A stretch of DNA of 64,000 nt from Bradyrhizobium ivorense (GTDB taxonomy: Bacteria; Pseudomonadota; Alphaproteobacteria; Rhizobiales; Xanthobacteraceae). The first letter of the stretch is position 1. Every line of letters starts with the position of its first letter. The stretch spans positions 62,001 to 126,000 of the forward strand of contig NZ_CAADFC020000011.1 in assembly GCF_900696085.1 (NCBI RefSeq), read 5' to 3'. The notes beneath the pieces were generated by a model. The model had not been told where the DNA came from, made no database searches, and worked only from the letters and a program-made list of their open reading frames with translations. Shown here one piece after another: positions 8,479 through 17,414 of the stretch. The translations under genes were made by a program, and so were the position numbers.

Positions 8479-9228
8479 ATGCATGCAGACCGTTCCCCGA
8501 ATATATCTCGCTCGCTCATGATCAAGCCTTCGCGCCGGTCGCTGTTGCTGTCGCTGTTCGCGTTTTCGACGGTTGGCATGCGGCTTGGCGACAACATCGT
8601 TAACGCGAATGAAGCAAAACGGCGGCCCAAGCCGGATAATCTGCTCTCGCCGGATGCTGCGCTCAGGCGGCTGGTCGAAGGTAATGACCGTTTTGTCCAG
8701 GGCGCATCACGAGGCGGCGATTTCGAGCGCGAGCGTCAGATTTTGGTCGATGGACAAAATCCATATGCGGCAGTTCTGAGCTGCGCTGACTCTCGCATAG
8801 CGCCGGAACTTGCTTTCGACAGCGGACTTGGTGACCTGTTTGTCTGCCGCCTCGCCGGCAATTTTGCCAACGATGTCACCATCGCCAGCATGGAATACGC
8901 GGTCGCCGTGCTAAACACGCCGTTGATTTTGGTACTCGGTCACGATCATTGCGGCGCGATAGACGCCACGATCAAGTCGCTCAACGACGACAAGCCGGCG
9001 CCGGGACATATTCCATCCCTCGTCGCTGCGCTTGCGCCTGCCGTTCGGAAATCTCGCCAGCAAACCGGTGATCCGTTCGTCAATGCCATCCGGCAAAACG
9101 TGACCGATAACGTCGACAAACTCAAATCGGCGGGCCCGATTCTGAACGCTGCAGTTGAGCAGAACAGACTAAAGGTCGTCGGGGGTCTATACCGGCTCGA
9201 CACCGGCAGGGTCGATCTACTGAACTGA
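8479..9228 (+). CDS. Beta-class carbonic anhydrase with export signal
   Basis: Interconverts CO2 and bicarbonate. Zinc ligands C102 (SCADSR), H155 and C158 (GHDHCG) and the Asp104-Arg106 dyad are all present. A twin-arginine-like start (PSRRSLLLSLFAFSTVG, about 17-33) precedes the enzyme, so it is probably exported to the periplasm, unlike the usual cytosolic enzyme. GAGG nine bases upstream supports the ATG at 8479; an alternative ATG at 8518 begins directly at the signal. It follows the nuclease gene at 10 bp spacing. Length (249 aa) fits the family with a signal. Confidence 0.9.
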   Translation: MHADRSPNISRSLMIKPSRRSLLLSLFAFSTVGMRLGDNIVNANEAKRRPKPDNLLSPDAALRRLVEGNDRFVQGASRGGDFERERQILVDGQNPYAAVLSCADSRIAPELAFDSGLGDLFVCRLAGNFANDVTIASMEYAVAVLNTPLILVLGHDHCGAIDATIKSLNDDKPAPGHIPSLVAALAPAVRKSRQQTGDPFVNAIRQNVTDNVDKLKSAGPILNAAVEQNRLKVVGGLYRLDTGRVDLLN

Positions 9229-9634
9229 CCTGCACTTTCGCAGTCGATTGCATTGCCTAGCACGGCTTCGGTTGAGTTCCGCAAGACTCGCCAGTTCATC
9301 GCTAAATGCACCGGATGTGATCCGCTCCAAAATTGACATACAGCTTCGGGACACCTCTTTGTATGCGCGGGCTCTTTGTCCTCCTCTTAGTTTACGTACT
9401 TATGTTGGCAACGCGCGGCCAGCACCAACACAATTCCTGCCGCGACCGAACAGGATCCATGCCTTCTGTTAATGCACTGGCCAACACAGTTGGCTGACGC
9501 CGCAGAAATCGCTGCGATGGATGTCCGAAATCTCAGCGCGGGCTCGCCGACACGGGACAAAATTTCAGCAAAATATCCTTGCCGGATCATCCGTTATGGG
9601 ACCGACAGAGATCGTCGCGTTAAGCCCCCCCGAC
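9229..9634. other. Gene-less stretch
   Basis: No supportable gene or RNA on either strand. Confidence 0.4.
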
Positions 9635-9727
9635 TCAGATCGGGCTGAAGATCACATACAGCAGAATTACGATCGCGACGGCGGTCCAGGCTACTGATGT
9701 GAGGAATACTGTTGCTCGCGACGGCAT
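9635..9727 (-). CDS. Putative tiny membrane protein (30 aa)
   Basis: An ATG with a strong ribosome site (CAGGAGAGACGTCCG-ATG) opens a 30-residue frame, MPSRATVFLTSVAWTAVAIV followed by ILLYVIFSPI, i.e. one transmembrane helix with a short positive N-terminus. The ribosome site and the clean membrane helix are the only support. No function is known. Confidence 0.45.
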   Translation of the reverse strand: MPSRATVFLTSVAWTAVAIVILLYVIFSPI

Positions 9728-10044
9728 CGGACGTCTCTCCTGCATCAGCCCAACGAAGCGACCGCCGGTCTCGGAAAAGCAGCATCGCTGAATCTGTCTT
9801 AAGACCATGCTTTTGACCCGCAATAGACCGGCACTTTTCGCGCGCGCGACAGTTGCAATCACCGGCTGGAACGCAGAACACTCTTCTGCGCGTCGCCTAC
9901 ACCCGTCGAGCATGGCACTCAAGGATCGATGGACGTCTTGAGAATGCACAAGAGCGCTGGTCGCTCTGGGTGGGCGAGCCTAGTCAATTTGACTTCCGAA
10001 GTGCTCCATTCGAAAACGAGCATCTGGGTGCGTCGGCAAGCACC

Positions 10045-10104
10045 TTTGAAGACCGTTTTTGCCGATCCCAACATCAGCCTCATCATCATCTTGCGCGGCC
10101 TCAT
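10045..10104 (-). pseudogene. bioD: bioD 5' remnant
   Basis: The ATG at 10104 overlaps the bioF stop (ATGA), as expected for bioF-bioD. The next 60 bases encode, across small indels, the BioD start MRPR... and P-loop GATGTTGGGATCGGCAAAAACGGTCTTC (DVGIGK-TVF), with an extra A breaking the frame inside the P-loop. Homology fades after about 10045. The other recognisable piece of BioD is at 7206-7331. Confidence 0.72.
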
Positions 10105-11243
10105 TGCACGTCGCCCCAGGTCTCTTCGACCAACGCATCGATCATGTCGGATACATCATCTTGTCCGACGTTAAGTGTCAGCGAGATCCGCAACCGTGCC
10201 GTTCCCACAGGCACCGTTGGCGGCCGTATCCCACGAATATCAAAGCCGCGCGCCTGTAGTGCGGAGGCAAGCCGCATCGCGCGGGCGTTGTCGCCCACAA
10301 CATAAGGAATGATCTGTGAATTCGAAGAGCTCGCGCGACCGCACACAACGAGCTGCCGATGTGCAAAGTCGACCAGATCGATCAGACGTCGTTGCCGCTC
10401 AGGCTCCTCCTGCAGGATTAAGATTGCCTCTCGCACCGCGACGGCTATTAGGGGTGATGGCGCGGTGGCGAAAATGAATGGGCGGCACCGATTGACCATG
10501 AAGTCGCGCAATACGCCCGAAGCCGTGACAAGCGCCCCCGCCGCGCCCAACGCCTTGCCGCAGGTGTGAACCACTAGGAGATTTTCGCGCCCCTCATAGG
10601 GCGCAGTGAGGCCCCGTCCCTGCTCGCCGTAAACACCTGTGGCATGAGCCTCATCCACGACCAGGAACGCCTCGTGGCGCTCGGCGATTGCGATCAGATC
10701 TTTAAGCGGCGCGAAGTTTCCGTCCATACTGTAGAGGCTCTCCACCACGATCCAGACGCGTCCCTTTCCGCCCCTGGCGCGCCAGTCGCCAATCGTGTCT
10801 TCGATCGACTGGGGGTTATTATGGGTGCTTATGCGGAACTCGGCTCGGCCCGCTCGTGCGCCTTCATGAAGGCTAGCATGCACGAGCGCGTCGAGAACAA
10901 GCAAATCGCCCCGCTGCGGCAGCGTTGTCAGAACAGCAAAATTTGCGACGTAACCGCCGCCGAAGAACAGCGCTGTCTCCGCTCGGAAGAACCGCGCCGC
11001 GTCCGCTTCGAGAGCTTCGTGCTCCTCACAATTTCCGCGCAGGAGCCGTGACCCACCGGCTCCGATCGGCGTTCCGGCATCGAGCGCAGTGAACAGAGCC
11101 TTCTTCATACGGGGCGCACTCGCCAGCGCCAGATAATCGTTTGAAGCAAAATCGGTCCCTTTGCGCGGTTTCAGGCCGCGGAGCCGATCGTCTTCATTCA
11201 AGGCTTCCAGGGCCGCGACATAGCCATTAAGCGGCGTATTCAT
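10101..11243 (-). CDS. bioF: 8-amino-7-oxononanoate synthase BioF
   Basis: PLP enzyme condensing pimeloyl thioester with alanine in biotin synthesis. 380 aa, full family length, no frame disruption. Seen: SNDYLAL (34-40), GAGGSRLLRG (61-70), VDEAHATGVYG (196-206) and the PLP-lysine motif HTCGKALGA with K230. It is the only intact gene of the cluster; bioD and bioA downstream are remnants, and I see no bioB upstream. It could still serve the cell if other bio genes lie elsewhere, or it could make a different alpha-oxoamine. Confidence 0.93.
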   Translation of the reverse strand: MNTPLNGYVAALEALNEDDRLRGLKPRKGTDFASNDYLALASAPRMKKALFTALDAGTPIGAGGSRLLRGNCEEHEALEADAARFFRAETALFFGGGYVANFAVLTTLPQRGDLLVLDALVHASLHEGARAGRAEFRISTHNNPQSIEDTIGDWRARGGKGRVWIVVESLYSMDGNFAPLKDLIAIAERHEAFLVVDEAHATGVYGEQGRGLTAPYEGRENLLVVHTCGKALGAAGALVTASGVLRDFMVNRCRPFIFATAPSPLIAVAVREAILILQEEPERQRRLIDLVDFAHRQLVVCGRASSSNSQIIPYVVGDNARAMRLASALQARGFDIRGIRPPTVPVGTARLRISLTLNVGQDDVSDMIDALVEETWGDVQ

Positions 11244-12579
11244 TGATCGAATTTCCTACCGCCCGCAGCAGCGCGCGACCGACCGAGCCTTCGTGGCACG
11301 AATCTCAGCTTGTGTCATGTCACCGACGGGCGATGGCTTTGCCAGCAAATCGAAGCGCTGCTGGCCGAGAAGCATGGCGCCTAACGTCCATCGGTAATGG
11401 GCCGCCGTCCGGCGAACAAGCCTCCGGCTCGGCTGAGTCCCGCTTTTGACCGTCGCGACCAAGCGCATCAAGATCGCTCATCGACACCACTAATCGTACG
11501 CCTCTGACTTTGTTCCATAAAGTGAATGAGCAAGCAGGCTCCCCCACCGAACGCCCGCCGAGAGAGCGAACTAGTCGCGGTGCGGGCCATTCCGCCCTCA
11601 TTGAGTTATGTGGCAGATTGTGCTTCCTCATGCGCGCGCAAACTCCGTACAAAGCGGACAAGCACGCCTTCACTCAGCGAGCGTGATCTAATCGCATCAC
11701 AAGCGCACGTTCCGTACCCGAGCGCTCGCGATACCACTATCAATTCTAGCGCATCAAACCATTAAAAGGTCTGCTAGATGCTTTTGTCCCGGCTTGCACG
11801 AGTTCTCGCGGCATCTAAGATGGCTCTTTGATCGTGGAATGACGCTACGTGCGGCACGAGATCGACTTGATCTTCGTCCTATCCCTGCGTCTGCCATCAG
11901 CTTCTCACTCATAGCTCAAGTATGAATCACCACGGCGGAGATCAAATTTGCTCACCGCGGCTTTATCTCGTGAACCACGATCTGGGCGATGATAATTCAT
12001 CAAAAGAGGCGTTTAAAGGCCGGTTTCAGGCGTCAACTCGGGTAAAATTGCATTCAAACATCGCGATCATTGAAGACAATGATGCCATGGAAGGCCTCTC
12101 GTTGGCGAAATGGACCAGGAGCGGGACACCAGGAGCGGGACATGGCCAGTCATTTCTACCGACTGCTTTACCGATTCCGCATGCGGACATATGCCGAAAC
12201 ATTGTTTCGGCGTAGCATGCACGAGAAGCAGGAAGGGCTTTGGCTGCAGTGCAGCCTGATGCGGCTTGGGAGCGAGCTACGGCAATCCAACCACCGGTCC
12301 GTCGCATCGTGTCAACCGGTGCGGGATACGGCAGAAGCCATCGTCAGACTCACCTGAGGACGCCGGACGCGGTGCTGCCTAGAGCACCGCGTTACAAGCC
12401 GCAACAAGCGCTGTTGGAGCCGACCGTCGCGAGAGGGGATGGCATCGGCCTCCACAACAGCATGACAGGCGCAAGAAACACTGACAGGAGTAAGCCATCA
12501 TGTGATGGTCGGGCTGTCGATGACGCCGGCGGGCTGCCGGGCAGCATGGCCACTTGCCGTTATCGCATCACCATATGCG
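11244..12579. other. Gene-less stretch with small repeats
   Basis: No convincing gene in 1.3 kb. It holds a two-copy tandem repeat of ACCAGGAGCGGGAC near 12115-12142, a near-perfect hairpin GCCGAAACA-T-TGTTTCGGC near 12191-12211, and at about 11832-11862 on the minus strand a degenerate version of the MerR-type promoter core (CACGTAGCGTCAT). Confidence 0.45.
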
Positions 12580-13161
12580 CTATTCCGCGCTGGCTGACTC
12601 CGGCTTGCCAGCCCCTGTCGCGGGCCCGAGCCACTCGGTCGGATCGCGGCCCAACTTTGGCTTCAGCTGCGCTAGTTCAATAAAGTCGTCTGCCTGCCGC
12701 CGAAGCTCGTCTGCGATCATCGGCGGCTGGATCGTATTGGTGGAGATGACGGTGACACTGACGCCGCGGCGCTGCACTGCCTCGACCAACGAACGGAAGT
12801 TGCCGTCACCAGAGAATAGGATCATCTGGTCGATATGCGCGGCGAGTTCCATGGCATCGACCGCAAGCTCGATATTCATGTTACCCTTCACCTTACGCCG
12901 ACCGCCGACGTCAAGGAATTCCTTGGTTGGCTTGGTGACGACAATATAGCCGTTATAGTCCAGCCAGTCGATGAGCGGCCGGATCGACGAATACTCCGGA
13001 TCCTCGGCAATCGCCGTGTAGTAGAATGCCCGCAGCAACCGGCCCTGCCTCCGATACTCCTCAAGCAGGCGCTGGTAGTCGATCTCGAAACCAAGCGCCT
13101 TGGAGGTAGCGTGGAGGTTGGGACCGTCGATAAAGATGGCGAGCTTTTCGACTCGGGACAT
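12580..13161 (-). CDS. NYN-domain (LabA/DUF88-type) protein
   Basis: A 193-residue PIN-like NYN domain protein, presumed metal-dependent ribonuclease. The characteristic acidic residues are seen: IFIDGPNLH near residue 10, VDAMELA near 101 and LFSGDGNFRSLVEAVQRRG near 115-133. GGAG five bases before the ATG at 13161 sets the start; a TTG 18 bases upstream is possible. It stands alone between gene-poor stretches. Substrate is unknown. The family assignment is secure. Confidence 0.9.
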   Translation of the reverse strand: MSRVEKLAIFIDGPNLHATSKALGFEIDYQRLLEEYRRQGRLLRAFYYTAIAEDPEYSSIRPLIDWLDYNGYIVVTKPTKEFLDVGGRRKVKGNMNIELAVDAMELAAHIDQMILFSGDGNFRSLVEAVQRRGVSVTVISTNTIQPPMIADELRRQADDFIELAQLKPKLGRDPTEWLGPATGAGKPESASAE

Positions 13162-13324
13162 CACTGCTCCAGCTTCCAAAATTGCGCGGGGCCGCGCAGG
13201 TTATCCACTAACCGTGTGCAAAGACAAGCTGGAGGGTTGGCAGCCAAGGGTCCCTACCAATGATCCGGGGCGAAATTTATGTCGAGCTCATGCACCGCGG
13301 CGGTCCTGTTCCATCGAACTCATA

Positions 13325-13588
13325 TCATCGGTCGGAGGATCCAGCGGAGGCCTTGTCGAAGTTCCGTTGCTTACCTGTGCCGGGTTCGCGCGCGGGGTCC
13401 AGCTTGCCAAGCTGGCCAGACGAAACGCTGAGCGCAGGCGCAGAACTGCAATCAGCGTTGTGGTTTGTACGAAGACTGTTGAGCGCAAAGATAAGCGGAG
13501 CGGAAACCGCCACCGCGATCAGACCGTACTCGATGGAGGTCGCCGCAGTCTTGTTCGGCCAAAACCGAAGAAAAGCAGATGATCTCAT
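13325..13588 (-). CDS. Flp/Fap-type pilin-like small protein
   Basis: The N-terminal part NKTAATSIEYGLIAVAVSAP is the Flp pilin processing and membrane motif (T.IEYGLIA with the glutamate five residues into the mature part), preceded by a short basic leader. The frame runs to 87 aa, about 30 more than a normal Flp pilin, and the tail does not look like the family, so the 3' end may be frameshifted. No tad/cpa assembly genes are nearby. Probably an orphan or decaying pilin gene. Confidence 0.65.
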   Translation of the reverse strand: MRSSAFLRFWPNKTAATSIEYGLIAVAVSAPLIFALNSLRTNHNADCSSAPALSVSSGQLGKLDPAREPGTGKQRNFDKASAGSSDR

Positions 13589-14554
13589 GACAATGTCATT
13601 TCTAGCGGCTCCCCCGCCTTGGAATTCTAGTGCAGCAATTTCCAGCCGCTCTCAGCCCTTATTGCTATGTCAGGTGACGTTATCTCAGATCGCTTCCCGA
13701 CATCCGCTTTGGGCATACAATCTGCTGCTTGCAGCACCGCTCTTCCACTGTTCACCTGTCGTCCCCGATGATCTAGAGCGGCCTGCTATGTCCGTCTGCC
13801 ATGCCGGCAATGAATACATTGATTCCCTTCGGCTGCGCTCGGACGAACTCAGTACGCAAGGGACGAACCAGTTCGTTACCTACCCGAGCGTCTCATTTGC
13901 ACCTTCACCCGAGGATCGACCATTCCGACTGGGTTTTGACATCATGACGCCAGCCTAAGATCCGGCGCCTGGTCTTAATGCCGCCGTGGCAAGACTAGCG
14001 CAGCAACCCGATGATCAGCCCCTCGCGAAAGCGGATGCATGCTGTCGCAATAAACTCAGCACCTCGCGCCTAACTCATCCCGGTGGACCTCTCTTAGAGG
14101 CTGACTGATGGGTTGCCCTAATCCCGCGAGATGGATTTTCAGTTTCCTTCGCAGTGAGAGCGAATTCGGCTTCTCAGTCCGGCTTAGAGGCCTCGCGCAT
14201 TGTCCGCTTCGTACAAAGTGTGCATCTGCCAGCAAGCACAATTATCAACATGAGCGTGCAACCAGCGCGCTGGAGCGAATAGGTATTGAGGCAGGCTTTG
14301 AGTCATCCGATCGCTAACGTTCACTTCGCCACGATTAGAAGGCGATCTTGCTGCGATAGGAGATTGCAGATGTCACGCCGGTGATGGCGACTATTGCCGT
14401 TTTCTGCGCCGCTACCTTTGCCATGAGGCGCAAGGCGACAGAAGCAGTGGATCACTGCCAGTCAAACGCGATCGAAGCATCTCTCGATATCGCGCCAGGA
14501 ACATCCTTGTGATCCCTACAAAGATCAAATTATGGTAGACCACCACGAGCTGAT
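13589..14554. other. Gene-less stretch
   Basis: A long plus-strand frame runs antisense across the pilin gene and ends at 13958, but no family is recognisable in it. No RNA gene or repeat was seen. Confidence 0.4.
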
Positions 14555-16270
14555 ATGACCGATTCACCCAAAGCCCAGACGCGTAGTGCCGACGGCATCA
14601 CGGCGCCGCTGCGGCACACGACCTTCAGGCGCATCTGGCTTGCAAGCCTCCTGTCCAATGTCGGTATCTTGATTCAAGGCGTTGGTGCAGCCTGGGCTAT
14701 GACCCAGATGACGTCGTCGGCCGACAAAGTCGCGTTGGTGCAGACCGCTCTCTTATTGCCAGTGATGCTGATTTCGATGCCAGCCGGGGCGATCGCGGAT
14801 ATGTATGACCGCCGCATCGTGGCGCTGGTCTCCCTTGGATTGGCGCTCGCTGGAGCGATCGGGTTGACGGTGGTCGCTTGGCTTGGCTTGGCCACCCCAA
14901 ACCTCTTGCTCATGCTATGCCTCGTTGTCGGCAGTGGCATGGCGTTGATGGGACCGGCCTGGCAATCGTCGGTTAGTGACCAAGTTCCGCTGGAAGCACA
15001 GCTGCCTGCAGCGATCGCGCTGAACGGCATCAGCTACAATATCGCGCGAAGCGTAGGTCCGGCAATCGGTGGAGTCGTGGTGGCAACCGCGGGTGCAGTG
15101 GCCGCATTCGCGCTCAACACGTTGCTGTATCTGCCGCTGATTATCGCTTTGTTGCTTTGGAAACGCATCGGCGCGCCCTCACGCCTGCCGCCTGAAAGAT
15201 TGAGCCGCGCGATGGTGTCTGGCGTACGCTATATTAGCAATTCGCCGTCGATCAAGATTGTGCTGGCCCGCAGCCTGGTGACCGGCATCATTGGCGGTGC
15301 AATCACCGCTCTGATGCCGCTGGTGGCGCGCGATCTCTTGCATGGCGACGCGCAGACCTACGGCATCATGCTTGGCGCTTTTGGCCTGGGTGCGGTGGTC
15401 GGCGCACTGAATATCACCGAACTGCGCAAGCGATTGAGCGGGGAGGCCGCGATCCGCGCCTGTGCGCTGTCCATGGGCGCGGCGATGGCCGCGGTTGCGC
15501 TCAGCCGCGAGCCGGTATTGACCGCGGCGGCACTCGTCCTGGCGGGAGCCGTGTGGATGATGGTGTGGGCGGTATTCAACATTGGGGTGCAGCTATCGGC
15601 GCCGCGCTGGGTGGCCGGACGCTCGCTTGCAGCCTATCAGGCGGCGAGCTCAGGCGGGATTGCCGTTGGCAGCTGGGGTTGGGGCCGTCTGACCGACGCG
15701 GCCGGCGTCGAAACCGCGCTGCTGGTGTCGGCCGGCCTGATGGTTGCCTCACCACTCATCGGCCGTTGGCTGCCCATGCCCCGCATCGGCGCGCGGGGTG
15801 AGGAGCCTGAGCCGCTCGCCGATCCCGAGGTACGGCTCGCCTTGACCGGACGCAGCGGCCCGCTCGTCGTCGAGATCGAATACCGGGTTGCACAGGAGGA
15901 TGCCAGAGCGTTTCATAGTGTTATGCAAGATGTGCAATTGTCTCGCCAGCGCAACGGCGCCTACGGCTGGTCGATCGCGCGGGACATTGCCGATCCGGAA
16001 TTGTGGACCGAGCGCTTTCACTGCCCGACCTGGCTCGACTACTTGCGTTGGCGGAACCGCTCAACGCGGTCGGAACGTACACTAGAGCAGCGGGCAATTC
16101 ATTTCCACGTCGGCCCTGCGCCCATACGGGTCCGTCGCATGCTGGAAAGGCCGTTCGGCTCGGTACACTCGAACGACGATACGTCCGAGTACGGAGCTGG
16201 CGAAATGCGAGGGGAGATCGCAAGCCCGGCAAAGGCATTACATAGCCGGCCACTCCGCCCTATCAAGTGA
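14555..16270 (+). CDS. MFS transporter with extra C-terminal domain
   Basis: 571 aa. The first ~405 residues form about 12 transmembrane segments of the EntS/MFS_3-type exporters (SMPAGAIADMYDRRIVAL near 75-92 is the loop 2-3 motif; SVGPAIGG near 165). The last ~165 residues are soluble and include a compact segment EIEYRVAQEDARAFHSVMQD resembling a ferredoxin-like (antibiotic-monooxygenase-type) module often attached to this subfamily in rhizobia. Probably an inner-membrane exporter of a small compound. It stands alone, with no partner genes to suggest the substrate. The final 60 residues look low-quality and could reflect a shifted 3' end. Confidence 0.85.
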   Translation: MTDSPKAQTRSADGITAPLRHTTFRRIWLASLLSNVGILIQGVGAAWAMTQMTSSADKVALVQTALLLPVMLISMPAGAIADMYDRRIVALVSLGLALAGAIGLTVVAWLGLATPNLLLMLCLVVGSGMALMGPAWQSSVSDQVPLEAQLPAAIALNGISYNIARSVGPAIGGVVVATAGAVAAFALNTLLYLPLIIALLLWKRIGAPSRLPPERLSRAMVSGVRYISNSPSIKIVLARSLVTGIIGGAITALMPLVARDLLHGDAQTYGIMLGAFGLGAVVGALNITELRKRLSGEAAIRACALSMGAAMAAVALSREPVLTAAALVLAGAVWMMVWAVFNIGVQLSAPRWVAGRSLAAYQAASSGGIAVGSWGWGRLTDAAGVETALLVSAGLMVASPLIGRWLPMPRIGARGEEPEPLADPEVRLALTGRSGPLVVEIEYRVAQEDARAFHSVMQDVQLSRQRNGAYGWSIARDIADPELWTERFHCPTWLDYLRWRNRSTRSERTLEQRAIHFHVGPAPIRVRRMLERPFGSVHSNDDTSEYGAGEMRGEIASPAKALHSRPLRPIK

Positions 16271-16822
16271 CCCACCTGGCAGGTGGCTGGAAGGCAGGCT
16301 ACCTGGACACTCTTTGCTTTGCCCTCGCGAAAAACGGCGAGAGTGTCAGGCCGAGTAAGTGACAATCGCGCGACGATCTCCGTCGAGAGCGACGAAACGT
16401 TCGGGCTTTGTAAACTCTTATTCGACGCGCTTTCTCGCGTACGGTGGCTTTGCAGTTGGCCAGCGTACATCTCCAGCATTTTGGTCGCATCATCGACGCT
16501 GGTCTAGCAATACGTTGTGCTCGCCTTGCCGTCGGCGGATACGCGCTTTCTTGGATGATGGGCCTTCAGCTTCGCCCAGGGCGCCGAATCTCCATTCGAC
16601 GATCGCCGCATAAGAGCTTGCTTATTTCTGACGTTTCGAGGCTCCATCCGTTCCACTTCTTACGCCGAACTTCAACAAAATACTGCTTAATAATGCTGCA
16701 AAAATGCAGCATCACCCGGACGACGCAGGATAGCGCAATCAGAATCGTATAACTTGCTGTCGAAGCTCGAACAGACGAACTGCTGCTGCGGGTCTCTCCT
16801 TAGCTGCGATCGAGGGTGCTTC
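16271..16822. other. Gene-less stretch
   Basis: Only small unrecognised frames. ATGCTGCAAAAATGCAGCAT near 16692-16711 is a short perfect hairpin. Confidence 0.35.
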
Positions 16823-16921
16823 ATGGGCAATCATGACCTTGTCTCCGGTAGCCTCCTTGTGCTGAGTGCGACCAGCTTCGCACTACTCTGCTCGAGCCTG
16901 CTCGTTTTTGCCTTCATTTGA
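16823..16921 (+). CDS. Tiny membrane protein, first of a paralogous pair (32 aa)
   Basis: GAGGG lies about seven bases before an ATG opening a 32-residue frame beginning MGNHDLVSGSLLVLSATSFA and ending LLCSSLLVFAFI. It is one transmembrane helix with a short polar N-terminus. Its sequence aligns along its whole length with the small frame at 17303-17404 (shared pattern D[LF][VI]SG..L.L.A....LL.SSLL..AF), which argues that both are translated. No function is known. Confidence 0.6.
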   Translation: MGNHDLVSGSLLVLSATSFALLCSSLLVFAFI

Positions 16922-17302
16922 AACAGCGCTGGTTATCAAGGCGACCATACGTTCGAGCATCAAGTGTTTCTGCGTCTCCAAAGACGATAGTCGTACACGA
17001 CCTGAACGATTCTCCTTCCTTTCGGCTCGACCGACCGCTTGGATCTGAAGTGGCGACGCCTCGGATGCGACGAGCTCTGTACGTTACGGACTGATCTATT
17101 TCTTTCATAAACGCCCGATTCAGCTAGTGTCCAACTAAGATGGCCCTGTGCGTTGAGCTAGCGGGCGGTATGAGATTGGACGTGCAGCTATGAGCTGTCT
17201 GCCGTAGCTCCCGAACCGTTGTATGTTTCTGCAGTACCAACCGTTGTCTCAACAAGCAAAGTAGGCTCCTGCTCTCACATCGCAGTGCAATCGAACGGCT
17301 TG

Positions 17303-17404
17303 ATGCACGACTATGACTTTATCTCGGGTTGCTTCCTGGCACTGACCGCCGCCGGGGTCGTCTTGCTCTACTCAAGCTTACTCGCCGCCGCGTTCACCCT
17401 GTGA
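17303..17404 (+). CDS. Tiny membrane protein, second of a paralogous pair (33 aa)
   Basis: Thirty-three residues, beginning MHDYDFISGCFLALTAAGVV and ending LLYSSLLAAAFTL. It shares the D[LF][VI]SG..L.L.A....LL.SSLL..AF pattern with the frame at 16823-16921. Its stop TGA sits inside the ribosome site (GTGAGG) of the binding-protein gene at 17415, so the two are probably translated together. It could be a leader peptide or a small membrane partner; this is inference from spacing. Confidence 0.6.
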   Translation: MHDYDFISGCFLALTAAGVVLLYSSLLAAAFTL

Positions 17405-17414
17405 GGACTACCCC

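Noticed and set aside
12115..12142. Tandem repeat of ACCAGGAGCGGGAC as a possible CRISPR or VNTR
   Set aside because: Only two copies with no spacers; reported only as a small repeat.
13260..13958. 232-codon plus-strand frame
   Set aside because: Antisense to the Flp-like pilin and without a recognisable domain.
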